A DNA stretch of 64,000 nucleotides from Deroplatys truncata (Eukaryota > Arthropoda > Insecta > Mantodea > Mantidae): contig CM060986.1 of the NCBI GenBank assembly GCA_030765065.1, positions 78,299,573 to 78,363,572 on the forward strand, read 5' to 3'. A program made the position numbers and the translations under genes. Below, piece by piece: positions 1-12,292 of the stretch (its first letter is position 1; each line of letters opens with the position of its first letter). The notes under the pieces were generated by a model that was not told the origin of the DNA, did not search any database, and saw only the letters and a program-made list of their open reading frames with translations.

Positions 1-406
1 GGAATCAACTGCAGGGCCACCAAGATATCGTATCTTATCTCTATTAATTTCTTTCTGAGAGATGATCTTAAATATACGCTATTTTCAAGAAGATAATGTG
101 TTGTTGATGACATTATTCAGGCTCTTTATGGAGACATGCTAAGAAACTGATACAAATAAAGAACTGGTAGCAAGGTGTGCCTGAGTGTCAAATGTATAAA
201 TACTGAATACTAACAGTTTAAATATTCACACGAGTGATCTAACGTTTTGTGTTAGTTCATAAATCTATGTCTGTTATATAAGGGCTTCTTTGCATACTTC
301 AAAGAAAATAAATTCTTAGATTTTTAAAGAAAATCTTAATACAATTAGCAGTTTTGTTAACTACAATAAGTTTGGAGTTACACTGAACGACTATGCATAA
401 CAACTT
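1..406. other. No recognised feature
   Basis: AT-rich sequence with no ORF, RNA gene or repeat that I recognise, up to the start of the SINE fragment. Confidence 0.5.
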
Positions 407-600
407 GGGATGCATAACATCCACTTCCTTCGGAAGGGAGGTAAAGCCGCTGGTCCCTGTCGTAGATTTACGGCACGTAAAAGAACCTTAAGCCTGATAC
501 AGACGCCTCTGAGCAAACTGACTGGTCTTTCATGCCCAATATAGAATGGGACGCTAAGACCACAGCGATTGAAGGTCGTCCATAAATAAAAACTCAACTT
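407..600 (+). repeat. SINE family S2, 3' part
   Basis: This matches the body and 3' end of the SINE at 29665-29958 and the minus-strand copies at 45385-45612 and 46853-47088. Shared blocks include CTTCCTTCGGAAGGGAGGTA, then TTTACGGCACGTAAAAGAAC, then TATAGAATGGGACG, and the end CCATAAATAAAAACTCAA. The tRNA-like head is missing, so this is a 5'-truncated copy. The short ORF antisense to it is only the repeat translated. Confidence 0.75.
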
Positions 601-2885
601 AATTTAATCCCCCGCCCTGATTATGTGTAAGCAGTCACCAAGTTGCGCGTAAGGTAAATTCAAACCACTGAAAATGTATATCTTGGCTTACGTATATTAC
701 AAAAAAGGATTGCCTTGATTGCGAACATATCCACTGTGTTTCTACATTTTTTCAGTTTTTCTTCAGTCAACACACGACGTTCTTGCATTACTTTTTTGTT
801 TAAACACGTAAGAACCTGACTTTATGCACGATATTATAAATAGGTGCCTTGCTAGAAGTTGTTAACGTCTGGTTACTGAGAATGGAATGTTTTCCATAAT
901 TTATAACACAAGGTATACCTACATAATGTGCAAATGAAATCCGCTATCGTAAGGTATATTGAATCATAATAATTAAGTTGCACACGCATCACAATTTTAT
1001 ATTTTACTGAGACAAATTACCATCTCAAGTAACTGCCAGAATTAAACTGATAAATCACCGCGCCGTTTCCTGTGAGCTTGAGAATGAACCTAAAGATAGA
1101 TACAGAAGTGTAACCTAGTACAAGGCCATGCAACTCTATACTTACTATGGGTGAAATGAGGACATCTTCGTTGACAAACACCTAAGACGACAACGAGTCC
1201 TCTATTTCGTGAGCATTTAAAAATTATATGCTGAGAAGCCTAAGGGAGTTCAAACTTCTTATTTTACCTTACTCCTCAATATTATTGTTTCTCGAAAGTC
1301 CTCAATCACTGATCAAGAACAAGGGGAACGTTTCCTCCAATACTTTAAATATATGGAAAGAAATACCAAAGTGGTGGAACGTTAATACAATCAGAAACAA
1401 CTGCTGTATGCCACATTGTGATATTTCAAATACACCGTAAGGGAAAGCAGTGTCTACGAGGTCAAAAAGAGAAAATGTCTTATTCTTATACGTCATAGAA
1501 TTAATCTTAGATCTGTTTCCATATCAGGAAAGCGGGGTGCCATCTTAAGCATCCTGCACAATTCGCCTGCTCTTAGGTCCGTAATTTAATAATAATTTAG
1601 GCATCCTGTCTTACTTATTTTTAGATATCCGTGTCAGTTATGTTTCACCTACAATATATTTTCAGCTAAAGTTAAGATGTTCAAAAGTTTTCCTACATCT
1701 TCGTTTTCTTTTTACTGCCAAGAAGAGCAATGCCTGCTACAGAACCTAAGAAGTTTATTTCTGAATTTAATATTTGCTTTTGTCTCTCTGTTTAGCTATA
1801 TTTTAGTTTACTTTTGTAAAATAGGCCTTTAATCGTTGTAATTTCCTTGTCTCTATTAAATTCAATAACATTGCATTCACATTGCTAAAACGGTCATTGG
1901 TAGTCGTTTTCTTTATGTAGTAGAGCTTCGTTTTGGTCTCATTGTCTCAAAAACATATTTTGAGAAAGTCCTTTTCACCATTAACGTTATAGGCATGTGA
2001 ATTGCTAAGAATGAGAGTAAGTAATAATACAACAAATCTTAATAAATAGTAGACAATTTTAGGATGCGCCCTTACTGTAGTTAGTTTGCATTTTTGGGAA
2101 TGTTTTTCAGCACTTTTCTCATTACAAATAACAACCATAATGTAATTTTCATACGTCTCCTCGGAAATTTCAGCATAATTTTGTAAAAGCTGAATCAGGA
2201 AATGATAAATATTCCTCTTTCATAATAATTCTGTAGATAATGTTTTGATTTTTAAAAACGTTTTGGATATTTTGCTTAGAAATAGAATTAGTCACCTTAA
2301 AATTTGTCAGAAAAACTTTTATAGGTTCGATAAAAATACTTAATTACAGAATACGTATATTTAAAACTGCAACTTTATACTAAAAAACTTACATTTTGAA
2401 ATTTTTCCAAAGGACGCCTTTAAAAAGTTGTAAAAATATTTTCTGAAGCCGAAATGAAATTATTATTAAAAGTATATCATAGAAAACTATGGAATGAACT
2501 TTTAACTTGGTGTCATCTCTGAATAGAAAAGGAATATAGTGTATACATAAGTTACCGTGCAATGGAAGTGAGACAGGTACACTGACGTGCATAGATTGTA
2601 ATAGTGTTTTTCCTTCGGTAAGGTTTTCACATTCAACTAACCAACCTTTGACTTCATACAGCCGGTAACAGTTCTCTGTGTACCTAACCCATAAAACAAT
2701 TCAGGTGACACAAAAACAAACCAGTGAACAACGTTATAACTGATGTGAAATGAACAGGTGGTTCGGATACGATTGGCACACAAGGAAGATTAAACCAATA
2801 CAACATAAATGAGTTGCCTTCTAGAGGAAGAATAAAGAATTATTTGCAGTACTGTTAAACTAAACGACAGCTTCGGAATTTATAT
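601..2885. other. No recognised feature
   Basis: AT-rich DNA with only short chance ORFs of 63-73 codons and no similarity to a family I know. I see no long inverted repeat, microsatellite or tRNA-like box. Unknown old repeats or non-coding host sequence are possible. Confidence 0.4.
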
Positions 2886-3267
2886 TGTGGCAAATTAAGT
2901 TTATTGTATTACCATACGCACTGTTGTGCTGCATTGTTGCGACCAGACATAGCATTATTTGGCCTCCTTGGTTACATTTCGACTTCGCGGTCTTTTCTTT
3001 TGGCGCGGACCACGCCAAAGGGAGGGATCTGTTTGAAATTGTCTGGTGTGACGTCAGCCCTGCCTGGCATTGGCTAGACACGGTTGGTGGGGAGGATAAA
3101 TTAGCGTCACTCCAGTGGAAGTGGTCGTTGTATCCAGACGCGTGTGTGTCCGATCTCGGTCTGTGACATCTTCCTTTACCCTGTTTCCTTTGTTAACTAT
3201 GTAGAGAAGCCAAACATTTTTGTGAATGTGTGTTATGTAATCCTTCAATATAATACAAAAACCCACA
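2886..3267 (+). repeat. Possible solo LTR or GC-richer promoter-like block
   Basis: A 382-bp block starts TGTGG and ends CCCACA, so it has TG...CA termini. It is clearly richer in G+C than its flanks, with a TATA-like GGATAAATTAG near 3091. Such layout is typical of an LTR (promoter inside, R region after the TATA). However, the 5 bp on each side (TATAT and CTTTC) do not match as a target duplication, no second copy is present and no primer-binding site was recognised. The 93-codon ORF across it shows no known domain. Confidence 0.2.
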
Positions 3268-5331
3268 CTTTCTCCTTAATTAACACACCAAGGTCCCGGA
3301 CTTCTAGCTGTTAGGGAGTTGAGGCCCCCCCAATGTGTGTGTTGGTGTGTGCTACATTTAATTATTTACTGGTAATCGTTTGGCCTTCACCCTAACATAT
3401 AACAATCTGAAAGCTTTCATGAGTGATATTGAGACGAAAGTCAAAGTTATTGCCGCCATCGAACGGGAATAAGAAAACCGACACTAAGAAGACGCTAGTA
3501 CAGCAAGAAAATACAAGATTTAAGTGTATTCAAAGAACGAAAAATAAGAATATCTTAACTTTCGTCTTTATTTCTACGTTTTCAATTTAGTATATTTTTG
3601 CGCCAAAATTCAACGAAGGATTCCCTTAACGGTACAGCATAATGAGACCTTAAACAACTGACTTGTAATGTTGACCTCGGTAGTTCGGCCATATTTTGGA
3701 GGTAGGTAAATTGCTTTGCCAATCCAATGGCTACAATTATGCTCTTGGAAAAGAGGAAGAGGGTGAGGCTAGATTTATCAGCACAAAATAAATAGCTGCG
3801 TTCCATTATGGGCTACTTTTTATGCACATCAATATACGTTATGGAGCCATTCATCAAAGATGAGTACCTGCCTTATGGGTGCAGCATGGCTCATTATTAC
3901 ATAGAATAGAAAAGTATGCCACTAGATGTAAAATGTTTTCATCACCAAAAAATACGTTACCATAACTGAACATGATTATATTAATTAGCTCAAGAAACGG
4001 CAGGTTCGCAATCTTCATGGTCGGATCGCCTTAAAGGATTCATAGAATGCAAAGTGCATTAATTATAACGCGATGAATCTTGTGGATTTCTTACACAAAC
4101 TCTCAGAAAGTCTTTAGTGTTTTAACAGTCTCTCTCAACCCGGTCGACAAAGCCGTGGGAGAGTTTTAAGATTCGTAGAGAGGTAATTATTATTCAGATT
4201 AGACCACTGATCCTGTCTCCCCGGCTGCTTTTCTGTTCCACGAGAATCTCTCTTCCTTCCTTTGTCATTCTCTGACATTCTCAGTTCAGTGTATTCCTCC
4301 TCACCCGGGTAGTTTCTTAGGCGGACTTCAAAAACGATCACTCCGTTAAGTTTGTTTTCAGCTTAGCCAACTGAGGATTGAGGAGAGCCCTATTCGACAC
4401 CTATGCCCAGAAAAATAAAAGTACTTAGTGAACTAAATGTTAACGGATGATTGTATGCCAGGGTTGCCACCGGAGGGTACACGAGGTTAACCCATCCCCC
4501 TGTTTTGTTCTTTGTTTTGCCTACCGTTCAAGGAGCTTCTATACTATTAGTTTAGTTGCCGTAAAGTCCTACCACTCCCAATACACGAAGTTGGAAGGAG
4601 AAAGCAGAGGAATTGTACAGAGTGTCACATAATGACATGACTGTACTATACCAACCAAGGAAATATTCAAGTGGCGGGGATAACAAGGGAGGTAAGGCGC
4701 TACATAACTTTAAACGTCGTGGAATTATATCTAGCTTTTAATTATTGAGACCGATAGAGTGGAATGCAATGTTTTTCCAGTTACCTGCTCCCTTAATAGA
4801 GTATATGTAGCCTTGAAGTAGTAATTTTATTTTTAGGTGGTGTTGTGTCGTATTTCGACTGTTGGGGAGCCGAACTTGAAGTAGTTGCAACCGCACGTAT
4901 GGTAAAACGTTTCCGATAGTCTTTGCCCAAAAAAATGTTTAAAAAACATTAACTTTGTAATTTTGACTGTTTCTTTAAATATTATATATTTATGTTTGCC
5001 TCGGCTGCGTCAGTATTTATTTTTAGAGACATGAATGTCTTAGCAGGGACTGGTGCGACTGAAGAATGTAGGCTTACACAGATTATAATTTTACTTCACT
5101 CCATTTGTTAATGCTTGACACGATTTAAATAACATTTCACTGATATAGAGAGAGCTGTGAGATTTTTTATTAATTACTTGCACTTTTTAACACGTAAACT
5201 ATTTTTCGTCTCACACTGAATACGTATTAAATTTCTCGAGGACGCATATCGCTTCCGATTCGGAACACTGTCTACAACCAACTGACTTGATTTCTACCGC
5301 CTAAATTTGTAAATTTCTGTATTTCAAGTAT
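3268..5331. other. No recognised feature
   Basis: Only short ORFs without recognisable domains. A mixed-composition segment near 4140-4630 (CT-rich, then a GC-richer patch) could be an unknown repeat, but no second copy occurs in the window. Confidence 0.35.
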
Positions 5332-5444
5332 CTGATTGGCTATTTCTATTGCTCCATTTTAGTTTCTGATTGGCTAATCCTAATCCAATAGAATACCTTC
5401 ATTTAACTAAAGCTTTTTCTGGTTGTTGATTGGCTATTTATAAA
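5332..5444 (+). promoter_or_regulatory. Three inverted CCAAT boxes followed by a TATA-like box
   Basis: The element TGATTGGCT occurs three times, near 5332, 5366 and 5427, always on the same strand (reverse complement AGCCAAT, the NF-Y type CCAAT box). The last copy runs straight into CTATTTATAAACTG, a TATA-like sequence near 5436-5443. This is the arrangement of a metazoan core promoter. Downstream, a 37-residue hydrophobic ORF begins at 5479, but nothing identifies it as a gene. It may be the promoter of an unrecognised gene or of a degraded retroelement. Confidence 0.3.
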
Positions 5445-5478
5445 CTGTCTCAAAATTTACATTATTGTTGCTCCAATA

Positions 5479-5592
5479 ATGACTAGTAGCATTGTTAAAC
5501 TTTCTTACTCATTATTGCCTCAAGGTTACCTCATGGTTACCTCATTGTTAGCAACTGTTAACCTATTATTCTCACAGCTCCTACATTATTGA
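5479..5592 (+). CDS. Short hydrophobic ORF downstream of CCAAT/TATA cluster
   Basis: A 37-residue ORF begins MTSSIVKLSYS and contains imperfect repeats of GGTTACCTCAT at DNA level. It lies about 40 bp after the TATA-like box, where a transcript might begin. No family is recognised, and AT-rich DNA often yields such ORFs by chance. It is listed only because of its position behind the promoter-like cluster. Confidence 0.1.
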   Translation: MTSSIVKLSYSLLPQGYLMVTSLLATVNLLFSQLLHY

Positions 5593-6164
5593 ATTATGTA
5601 ATACATTCACATAATACTATTACACATGTATACAATAATATAAACATATACAATGATTGTAATATACACTTTTTATATCTTATTACATACACATCTTGCT
5701 TAAGGCGGGCTGTTATTGAATTTATATATTATATAATTAGACTGAAATTATTGAAGTGTTAAAAACACTGCCTCAGCCTAGTGAAATCATATTCCTTCTT
5801 ACCGAATTTTATATAACTGGGAAACCATAAACAATAGATACAACCTTAGTGCAGCAAAACTGCCACTCTTTTCGTATCATTGGCCATTTTCCGAAATATT
5901 TGTTTATTCTGTTTCATTTATTTTTTCACATCGGCTCATACCCAATAAAAACCAACTTATGATATAAACAGCAGACGACCATACCCGCATTTGCAGTTAA
6001 CCATGAAGGAGTACTTCTAACCAGTCGCATTTGAAAGGATTTCCAGCTAATTATTCCTATTGTGATTAACTTAAAGTGGATAGAATAATCGCTTTTTATG
6101 TGAATGGCAAAATTTATAAACCACAGCAGTGAGGTGATGACTGGTGGAGTGCCAGATCAGATAT
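5593..6164. other. No recognised feature
   Basis: AT-rich sequence with many TATACA/ACATAT runs near 5600-5700. No gene, terminal repeat or tRNA-like element was recognised. Confidence 0.4.
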
Positions 6165-6290
6165 TTAATTTCTCTACTATTAACTTATAGTAAGTAGAAA
6201 AAGTAGTGTATTCCAAAAATTCGATATCACTTAAAATACAAGTTTTCAGATTCCATGAACAATAAAGAGCATTTTAGGGAAAGGAAAATA

Positions 6291-7511
6291 CGAGGGCGAT
6301 ATTCAAAAACTTTAGAATGCCAACAGATAAAATTTATTTATATTTGGCAGCTGCATTCTAATGTTTTGCCAGTTGATGCCGTTTCTCTAATACTTTGTTA
6401 ATTATCGTTATTTAAGTATTTTGTGTTCACCCAAAAATGATTAGACAAAACTTCCGGGCTATGATATTTCACGATTTCAAATCGTCATTAACGCCTAAAT
6501 ACTGTAAAGATCAGCTTAGAAATGCATTTGGTGAAGAAGCTCGATCTAAGGCAACAATTTATAATTGGTACAGCTAATTCAAAAGAGATTGGTTTTTTCT
6601 TAGTGGAGAATTTCGTGAAGGACGACCAAGAACTGCTGTTACTAATGAAAATATTGCCACTTTCGAGAAACGTTTGAAGAAGATCGACAGACATCTTAAG
6701 AACCCTGCATATTGCACATTGGTATAAATCAAATCGATAACATTTTATATCAATAGTTAGATGTGAGAAAACGTTGTCGATGGATTCCACATAAACTGAC
6801 TCCCGAACAAAAACATCAACGCATTGATTGGTGCAGACAAACTCTGGAAAAATTCTAAGGCGGCACTTCAAATTTGGTTTGGAATACGGTTACTGCTAAT
6901 GAATCTTGGATTTATTGTTGCGATGCTGAAAAGGAAAGTCAGTCGGCTCAAATTCTTTCGAACAGAACCTAAGCCTACGAAAGTCCAACGAATTCGCAGC
7001 GCTAATAAGATGGTTGCTAGTTTTTTTCTAAAATGGGTCAAATTGACACTATAGCATTAGAAGATAGACGCACCGTTACTGCCGATTGCTACACAAATGT
7101 TTGTTTAACACAATTTTTTTAAAAAGTTCTTAGGAAACACCCTAAAGCAAAATAATGTTAGATCATCACAACTCATTGCATACTAGCAACTGAGAATTTG
7201 GATGCCCTAAAGTTCAGCATCACTTACTCTCCACCATACAGTCCTGACCTAGCACCTTGTGAGTTCTTTTTGTTTCCAAAGATTAAGGATAAAATGCTGG
7301 AATCACTTTTTCGTCATCAGATGAAGCAATGCAGCATTATAAAAATCTGGTTTCTGAAGTTCTTCAGGAAGAGTGGCATCATTGCTTTAAGGATTGGTTT
7401 CACCTAAGCAAAAATGTGAATGTTAAAGATCAATACTTTGAAAAACAATAAAATCATTTATGTTTTTTAAACTACTCTGTTTGAATTTCTAAAAAATTAG
7501 GTAGATGCGTG
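6291..7511 (+). mobile_element. Mariner (Tc1/mariner, DD34D type) copy 1, inactive
   Basis: A 1.2-kb element lies between TA dinucleotides at 6289-6290 and 7512-7513, the target duplication expected for mariner. The termini are diverged but alignable: left CGAGGGCGATATTCAAAAAC, right (reverse complement) CACGCATCTACCTAATTTTT. Both contain TTTAGAA and AACAGA at matching distances. It sits inside a family A repeat, so it is younger than that copy. Confidence 0.75.
6437..7451 (+). pseudogene. Mariner transposase pseudogene (copy 1)
   Basis: Conceptual translation across frameshifts and stops gives mariner blocks in order. First is the N-terminal helix-turn-helix region (CKDQLRNAFGEEARSKATIY), then EFREGRPRTAV, then TKVQRIRSANKMVASFF, and SPDLAPCEFFLFPKIKDK near 7231-7290, ending in EKQ. 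The third catalytic Asp, normally in the motif LAPxDFFLF, reads Glu here. The region of the second Asp is scrambled and several stops interrupt the frame. It cannot encode an active transposase. Confidence 0.85.
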
Positions 7512-7830
7512 TATGAACAATTTTAGTAAAAAAGGAACTTAGTTGTTAAGTGCTTATGTTCAGCATCTTCCAAGGATGCGACAAGATTTTGAATAAAACA
7601 CCCCACACCAAACTACCCTTTACAGGAACCTTTTTCCTCATTTTTATTCCCTCAAAAACGGTGTAGCTATTTTGATTAAAATACCCTGTGTTTAAGATAT
7701 TTACCTACATGGTTAATACAATCTACATTTTGAATTTTCTGTGAATTCCCTGTGAATGTTCATTCTGAATGAATTGTGCACAAGTTTGTGTAACTTATGC
7801 CATAAGGGAAAAAACAATATTACTGCAAGA

Positions 7831-8134
7831 AAAATTCAAGGGCTCGTTCAAATATACAGCTTACATCCTGAAGCTATTTATCTAACATTAGCAGTTTACA
7901 AATATTCATTGTTATATCTTTAAGTTTTCCAAGGTTGAGCTGTCGTGGAGCATCTATAAAGCAGCTTAGAAAATATTTGATTCTATTTGCCCCACATGGG
8001 TTTACTAGTAACAAAAACTGACTAACGATACGAAGCTTCTTTTTAATGTTCCATTTATATGCCACCTTTAACATCTAAGATCATATCGGGGCTGTTTACC
8101 TTTGGAATAATTACTAATCAGCAATGATGTTCAC
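7831..8134. other. No recognised feature
   Basis: AT-rich sequence with a chance ORF only. Confidence 0.4.
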
Positions 8135-8345
8135 TTGTTTACTGTGATGTTAATCTTTGGGTTGGTATAACTTTTGGTTATTACATTAAATTTACACACA
8201 CATTCACACTTCCAGACTATGGAGGATGGAGAATATCCTGGCTAAAGAAAAATTCCCACCCTTCAGTCGGAAAACGAACCCGGACCTCAGGAAAGCGGTC
8301 TTGTTCTGTTTTCCGTATTGTGCCTACAACCAAATCTATATTTTT
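8135..8345 (-). repeat. tRNA-derived SINE fragment
   Basis: On the minus strand, near 8270-8300, GGTCCGGGTTCGTTTTCC resembles the B box of a pol III promoter (GGTTCGANTCC). It is followed by a GC-richer body that grades into AT-rich DNA. The upstream half, where an A box should lie, is diverged. It resembles the other tRNA-like heads in the window but is not clearly the same family. Confidence 0.35.
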
Positions 8346-9789
8346 TTAATTTGAGATTAATTCTAGTAAAAATTAATCGTGAGGAACGTAATGCAAAAGG
8401 ATGAATACTTTTTATACTAATACTCTAATACTATTGACGATTGCATGGAATTTTAATGGGTAGAGAAGATTGTGAATGTGGCACATTACATGTGTTTATT
8501 TTTTGCTTAACTAAGATAATCTCAGAAACTATTTAAAATATCAGACTAAATTTTTATAGAATGTAGATGCATTCCTTCTACGTTTATTGATCTACCTTTA
8601 TACAGTAAATTTGTTTATTAAGGAAGACGAGATTATTTTCTTAACTTCTTTTTTCGATTAAAATTCATGAACAGTCATTTTTTTAAATAACTAAGGATAT
8701 TATTTACACAAAAGCAGATCCACAGCAGCATTAAGCAGCTCTTTTTCTTATACTAAAATGTAATTTTTCCACCTTCAATAGTTTCTGAGAAAACGGGTAC
8801 TTTATGCCAGAAATCCTCATTCACAGATGAAGCTGTTCAAAGCAAACTTTTAGAAAACAAACTCTCATATAATAGCAAATAAAGAAACCACATGACTTGA
8901 GCACACGAAACCTTCCATAGTAGTACCAGATTACAGAGCTAAGTTTAATTTCTACTCCAAAGGGTGTAGAAGTTGACTTTTTTCTTTGGTGTGGTGCTGA
9001 ATTCATACGGAAGCTACAGTACCACTTTCTAAATATATTTAAAATATAAGTATGTAGTCTACAATAACAAAAGTTATATCAAATTAAAAACAAAATTCCA
9101 AGTAATAAAGCTGACAAATACCTAAAAATGTCATATTTTGCCAATTTTCGCAGTTAGATTTCCCATAATGAAATATCATGTTTTGAAATTTCCTAAAAAT
9201 TTGCTCCATATCAATTCTTTCCCACTTAGAATATTTCAGGTGCTCCCTTGTATATAATACTAAACTTGAAGGTTTCTGATGGGTAGCTGCACCCCAAATA
9301 AACATGTCAAAACGGTGTTAAAGAGAAACAAAAGAGAGTTATTATGATGTTTAGGATTGGCATCACAGCGTCAATTGCTGCGCTTAATAACCCACTAATG
9401 GCGCTTTCATTGTACACTGATATGATAAAAAGTTACATTTGATTTATGATCTGACTGCCTGTTTCCTTTCGAGAGCCAGCAAATGACGCTTCATGCTGTG
9501 TTGAAGGATAACAGAAAACATCACTTCATCAGCAAAGTATCCCCCTGTAATGTGCAACAGTCCATTGGTTTGTTACCTCCCTCATGCATAATTAACTTTA
9601 ATGATTATTGCAGACTAGAAGTGCGCAGTTGTATTAATACCTGCATCAAGCCCTCCTAATAAACAGCATGCCCTGGAAATTAAGTGTTTCCCTTATTCCA
9701 CATGGCATCGATTTCATTTCTCGAGCCATTAGGTATATGAGTAAGAACTCTGTAAGACTTAATATCTGTTATCAGATAATCTACATATT
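8346..9789. other. No recognised feature
   Basis: AT-rich DNA with short chance ORFs. No repeat family or coding domain recognised up to the mariner. Confidence 0.4.
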
Positions 9790-9791
9790 TA

Positions 9792-11074
9792 TGAGAGCTG
9801 TACCAAAAATACCCTATCTAACAAACTAATCACAAACAATTTGGGAAAAAAACATCTTTATTTCTCTACATAGTCTCCTTTCGGCTCGATACACTTTTCC
9901 CAGTGGTGTTCAATAGCTTCGATACCCTGCTTATAGTGAGAACCATCGAGTTCTGCAAAATAGTCATCAACTGCAAACTCCACCTCTTCATTGTTGGCAA
10001 ATCTTTTACCGCCAAGCCATTTCTTCAACTGGAAATAGAAAATAATCAGAGGGGCTAACTCTGGCAAATAGGGTGCATGAGGTAGCAATTCGAACTTTAA
10101 GTCATTAATTTTGGCCATGGCGAAAATGTATGTGTGAACTGGTGCATTGTCTTGATGAAACATAACTTCTTTTTTGCTAAATGCGGCCGCTTTTGCTTGA
10201 TTTCATCATTCAAACGCTGCAATAAGTTTGCATAATACTCGCCATTGATTGTTTTTCCTTTTTGAAGATAATCAATGAAAATTATGCCACGCGGATCCAA
10301 AAAATGACGCCACGACCTTGCTTGCAGATGGAACTGTCTTCGCCTTCTTTGGAGCCGATTCTCTCCTTTCAATCCACTGTTTTGACTGTTCCTTCGTCTC
10401 AGATGTGAACTGGTGGACACATGTTTCATTCATGGTTATGAATCGACACAAAAAATCGGCTTTATTGCAGCGAAACATCGTCAAACACTCGACTGAAACA
10501 CATGACGCTGCGTTTCTTCCATTGGGAGTAAACACAGCACCCATTTTGCGCATAGCTTTCTCATGTCTAAATTTTCAGCTAGTGTGCGATGTACAGCACT
10601 TTTTGAATGCTTACGATATGTGCTAGCTTGTGCAGTTTCAGTGACGGTCATCCCATACCATTTTGTGGATTTTCTTCACAATTTCTGTCGTGGTCACCTC
10701 ATTTGGTCAACCACTGCGATGTTCGTCTTGGCAACTCGTACGGTCTTACTTAAACTCTGCCGCTCAATATTTTACTGTTGTAAACGAAGGAGCAGACTCC
10801 TTCAGAGTATAATCTAGCTAAACTTTAATATTAGTTGGACTAAGACCTTTCAAATGAAAGTATTGTATGACATAACGATGGCCAGTTTTATCCGTGTTTA
10901 CAAATTCGCTGAGAGAGTTCACTATTGATTGCTGCCAAACAATTACTAAACAACATGGCATCGTCAAACTTCAAACTTAAGCTTTATAAGGTTGGTACTT
11001 TTTACCGTAGCCATTTGTTTGAAACAACAACCGCTATGTATACGTCAGGTCGGGTACTTCTGTGACTGCCCTCG
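9792..11074 (-). mobile_element. Mariner copy 2, full length but inactive
   Basis: A 1283-bp element is bounded by TA at 9790-9791 and 11075-11076. The terminal inverted repeats are diverged: left TGAGAGCTGTACCAAAAATA, right (reverse complement) CGAGGGCAGTCACAGAAGTA, both then reading CCC. The transposase reads on the minus strand. The length is right for a complete mariner. The right flank (from 11077) is a family A copy. Confidence 0.8.
9857..10955 (-). pseudogene. Mariner transposase pseudogene (copy 2)
   Basis: The minus strand carries the mariner order in broken frames. An N-terminal DNA-binding part (TLKESAPSFTTVKYWAAEF) lies near 10790-10850. The first catalytic block (RFITMNETCVHQFTSETKEQ) is near 10380-10440, with Asn where Asp is expected. 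The second block (FHQDNAPVHTYIF) is near 10130-10160, with the Asp kept. The third block (LPELAPLIIFYFQ) is near 10040-10070, with Ile in place of the third Asp. The C-terminus ends EPKGDYVEK. Two of three catalytic residues are lost, with several frameshifts. Confidence 0.88.
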
Positions 11075-11076
11075 TA

Positions 11077-11755
11077 TAAGGAGGCTACATTAGGCCACAG
11101 CGACAGTCAGATTTTTAAAAAGCAAATCGCTATGTAGTGGCTTTGAAATTCCATGCTCTTTACATGAACACAAAGAAATAATAGTGACTTACCAATTGAG
11201 AAAATCATACGACTTTGAAAACTCATGCAAATAATAATGAATATCTCGGAAATGGTTATCGCCACAAGAAATTTTGTTTGATATAAATTGTGTGCCTTAA
11301 CGATATATACATTTTACTGTAGTAAATTTTTGTCTATCTCATACTGTTTACCAATTACACAAAAGTCATTCAGAATGAAGAGCAGTTAAATAGGTTATTC
11401 ACAGAAAAATAAAATGTTCATTTTCATTTACTTACCTGACGCCTATAGTATTTTAATCAGAATCGTTAGAGCACATTTTAAAAAATAACGAAACATTTTT
11501 TATGTAAAGAGTAGTTTGGGATGGGGGGATTTTCTTGAAAATCTTCGTGTCACATCCTTAATACCAAGTTTCGTATTTAGCCGATCTTTCATTTTTGAGA
11601 TATGTTGTTCACAGAGAGACACAGACAGACACACATTTTTCTAAAAATAATTTTTTTGGTTTAATTCAGGGAGCCTTGGTGGAATCCCGATATCGAATTT
11701 TTGTGTTGGATGCAATAACTTTCTCCTTACTATATATGTAGTAGAGAGAGAGATT
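11077..11755 (-). repeat. Family A copy, minus strand, partial
   Basis: Reading the plus strand, the reverse complement of family A is recognisable from GTCAGATTTTTAAAAAGCAA through GAATATCTCGGAAATGGTTA, AATCGTTAGAGCACATTTTA, a short CA-rich tract near 11610-11630, and GATATCGAATTTTTGTGTTG. It ends at the family 5' border near 11740 (TATGTAGTAGAGAGAGAGA). The 3' border is missing where the mariner abuts. Confidence 0.75.
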
Positions 11756-12292
11756 AATGAGAGGAAACTTATGAGCCATTCCCGTAAACTCCCTACTTAT
11801 CCTTTCATTATGGTCTTGAAGGTGATACTATTCTAAGGAAATTTGTGTATAAACTTCTGAAGGTATAACTATACATATCAACATTCCAAATAAATATAAT
11901 TAATTAGCATGCATGTTTCGAAACATAATTGAAGATTACGAACTGTAAGAGAGCAGAATTAGTTCTTAATTATTTTGTTATTCCTGAATTACTTCCGTAT
12001 TTAATTTCGAGGTTTTCATAATTTATTCATTTTAGGATTTCATAATAGGTGTGACTAAAATTCCACAAAGTGAAAACGCAGATTATGATATGAAAGGTCT
12101 TGTAAAGGAGGTTTATTATTTGAGGCATTTTATCTGTTGAAAATTACCAGTTTTCCAATATAGGCAAATATTAATACAACAGCATAGGCCAGTATACGAA
12201 TTTATGGCCTTAATTTTGCGTTTGGAGATTCCACTAAACTTACATCAGTTTTTGTGTAGCAATAAGTATAACTTTTGTTTCCGGTATTTTTT
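11756..12292. other. No recognised feature
   Basis: AT-rich sequence between two family A copies. No coding or repeat signature seen. A T-run directly precedes the next family A copy. Confidence 0.4.

Larger units (their letters stand above)
6165..7830 (+). repeat. Family A copy, split by a mariner
   Basis: The 5' end of family A (TCTCTACTATTAACTTATAG, then CCAAAAATTCGATATCAC, then CAGATTCCATGAACAATAAA) lies at 6165-6288. The continuation (TTCAGCATCTTCCAAGGATG, TGGTAT-type core, TTTAAGATATTTACCTACATG) resumes about 7514-7830. The mariner at 6291-7511 lies between them, so it inserted into an existing family A copy. The 3' third of the copy is not recognisable. Family A is the main dispersed repeat of this window; see the intact copy at 12293-13207. 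Confidence 0.7.

Noticed and set aside
2885-3166. 93-codon ORF as a gene
   Set aside because: No recognisable domain, start and end inside the LTR-like block, and no splice or codon signal.
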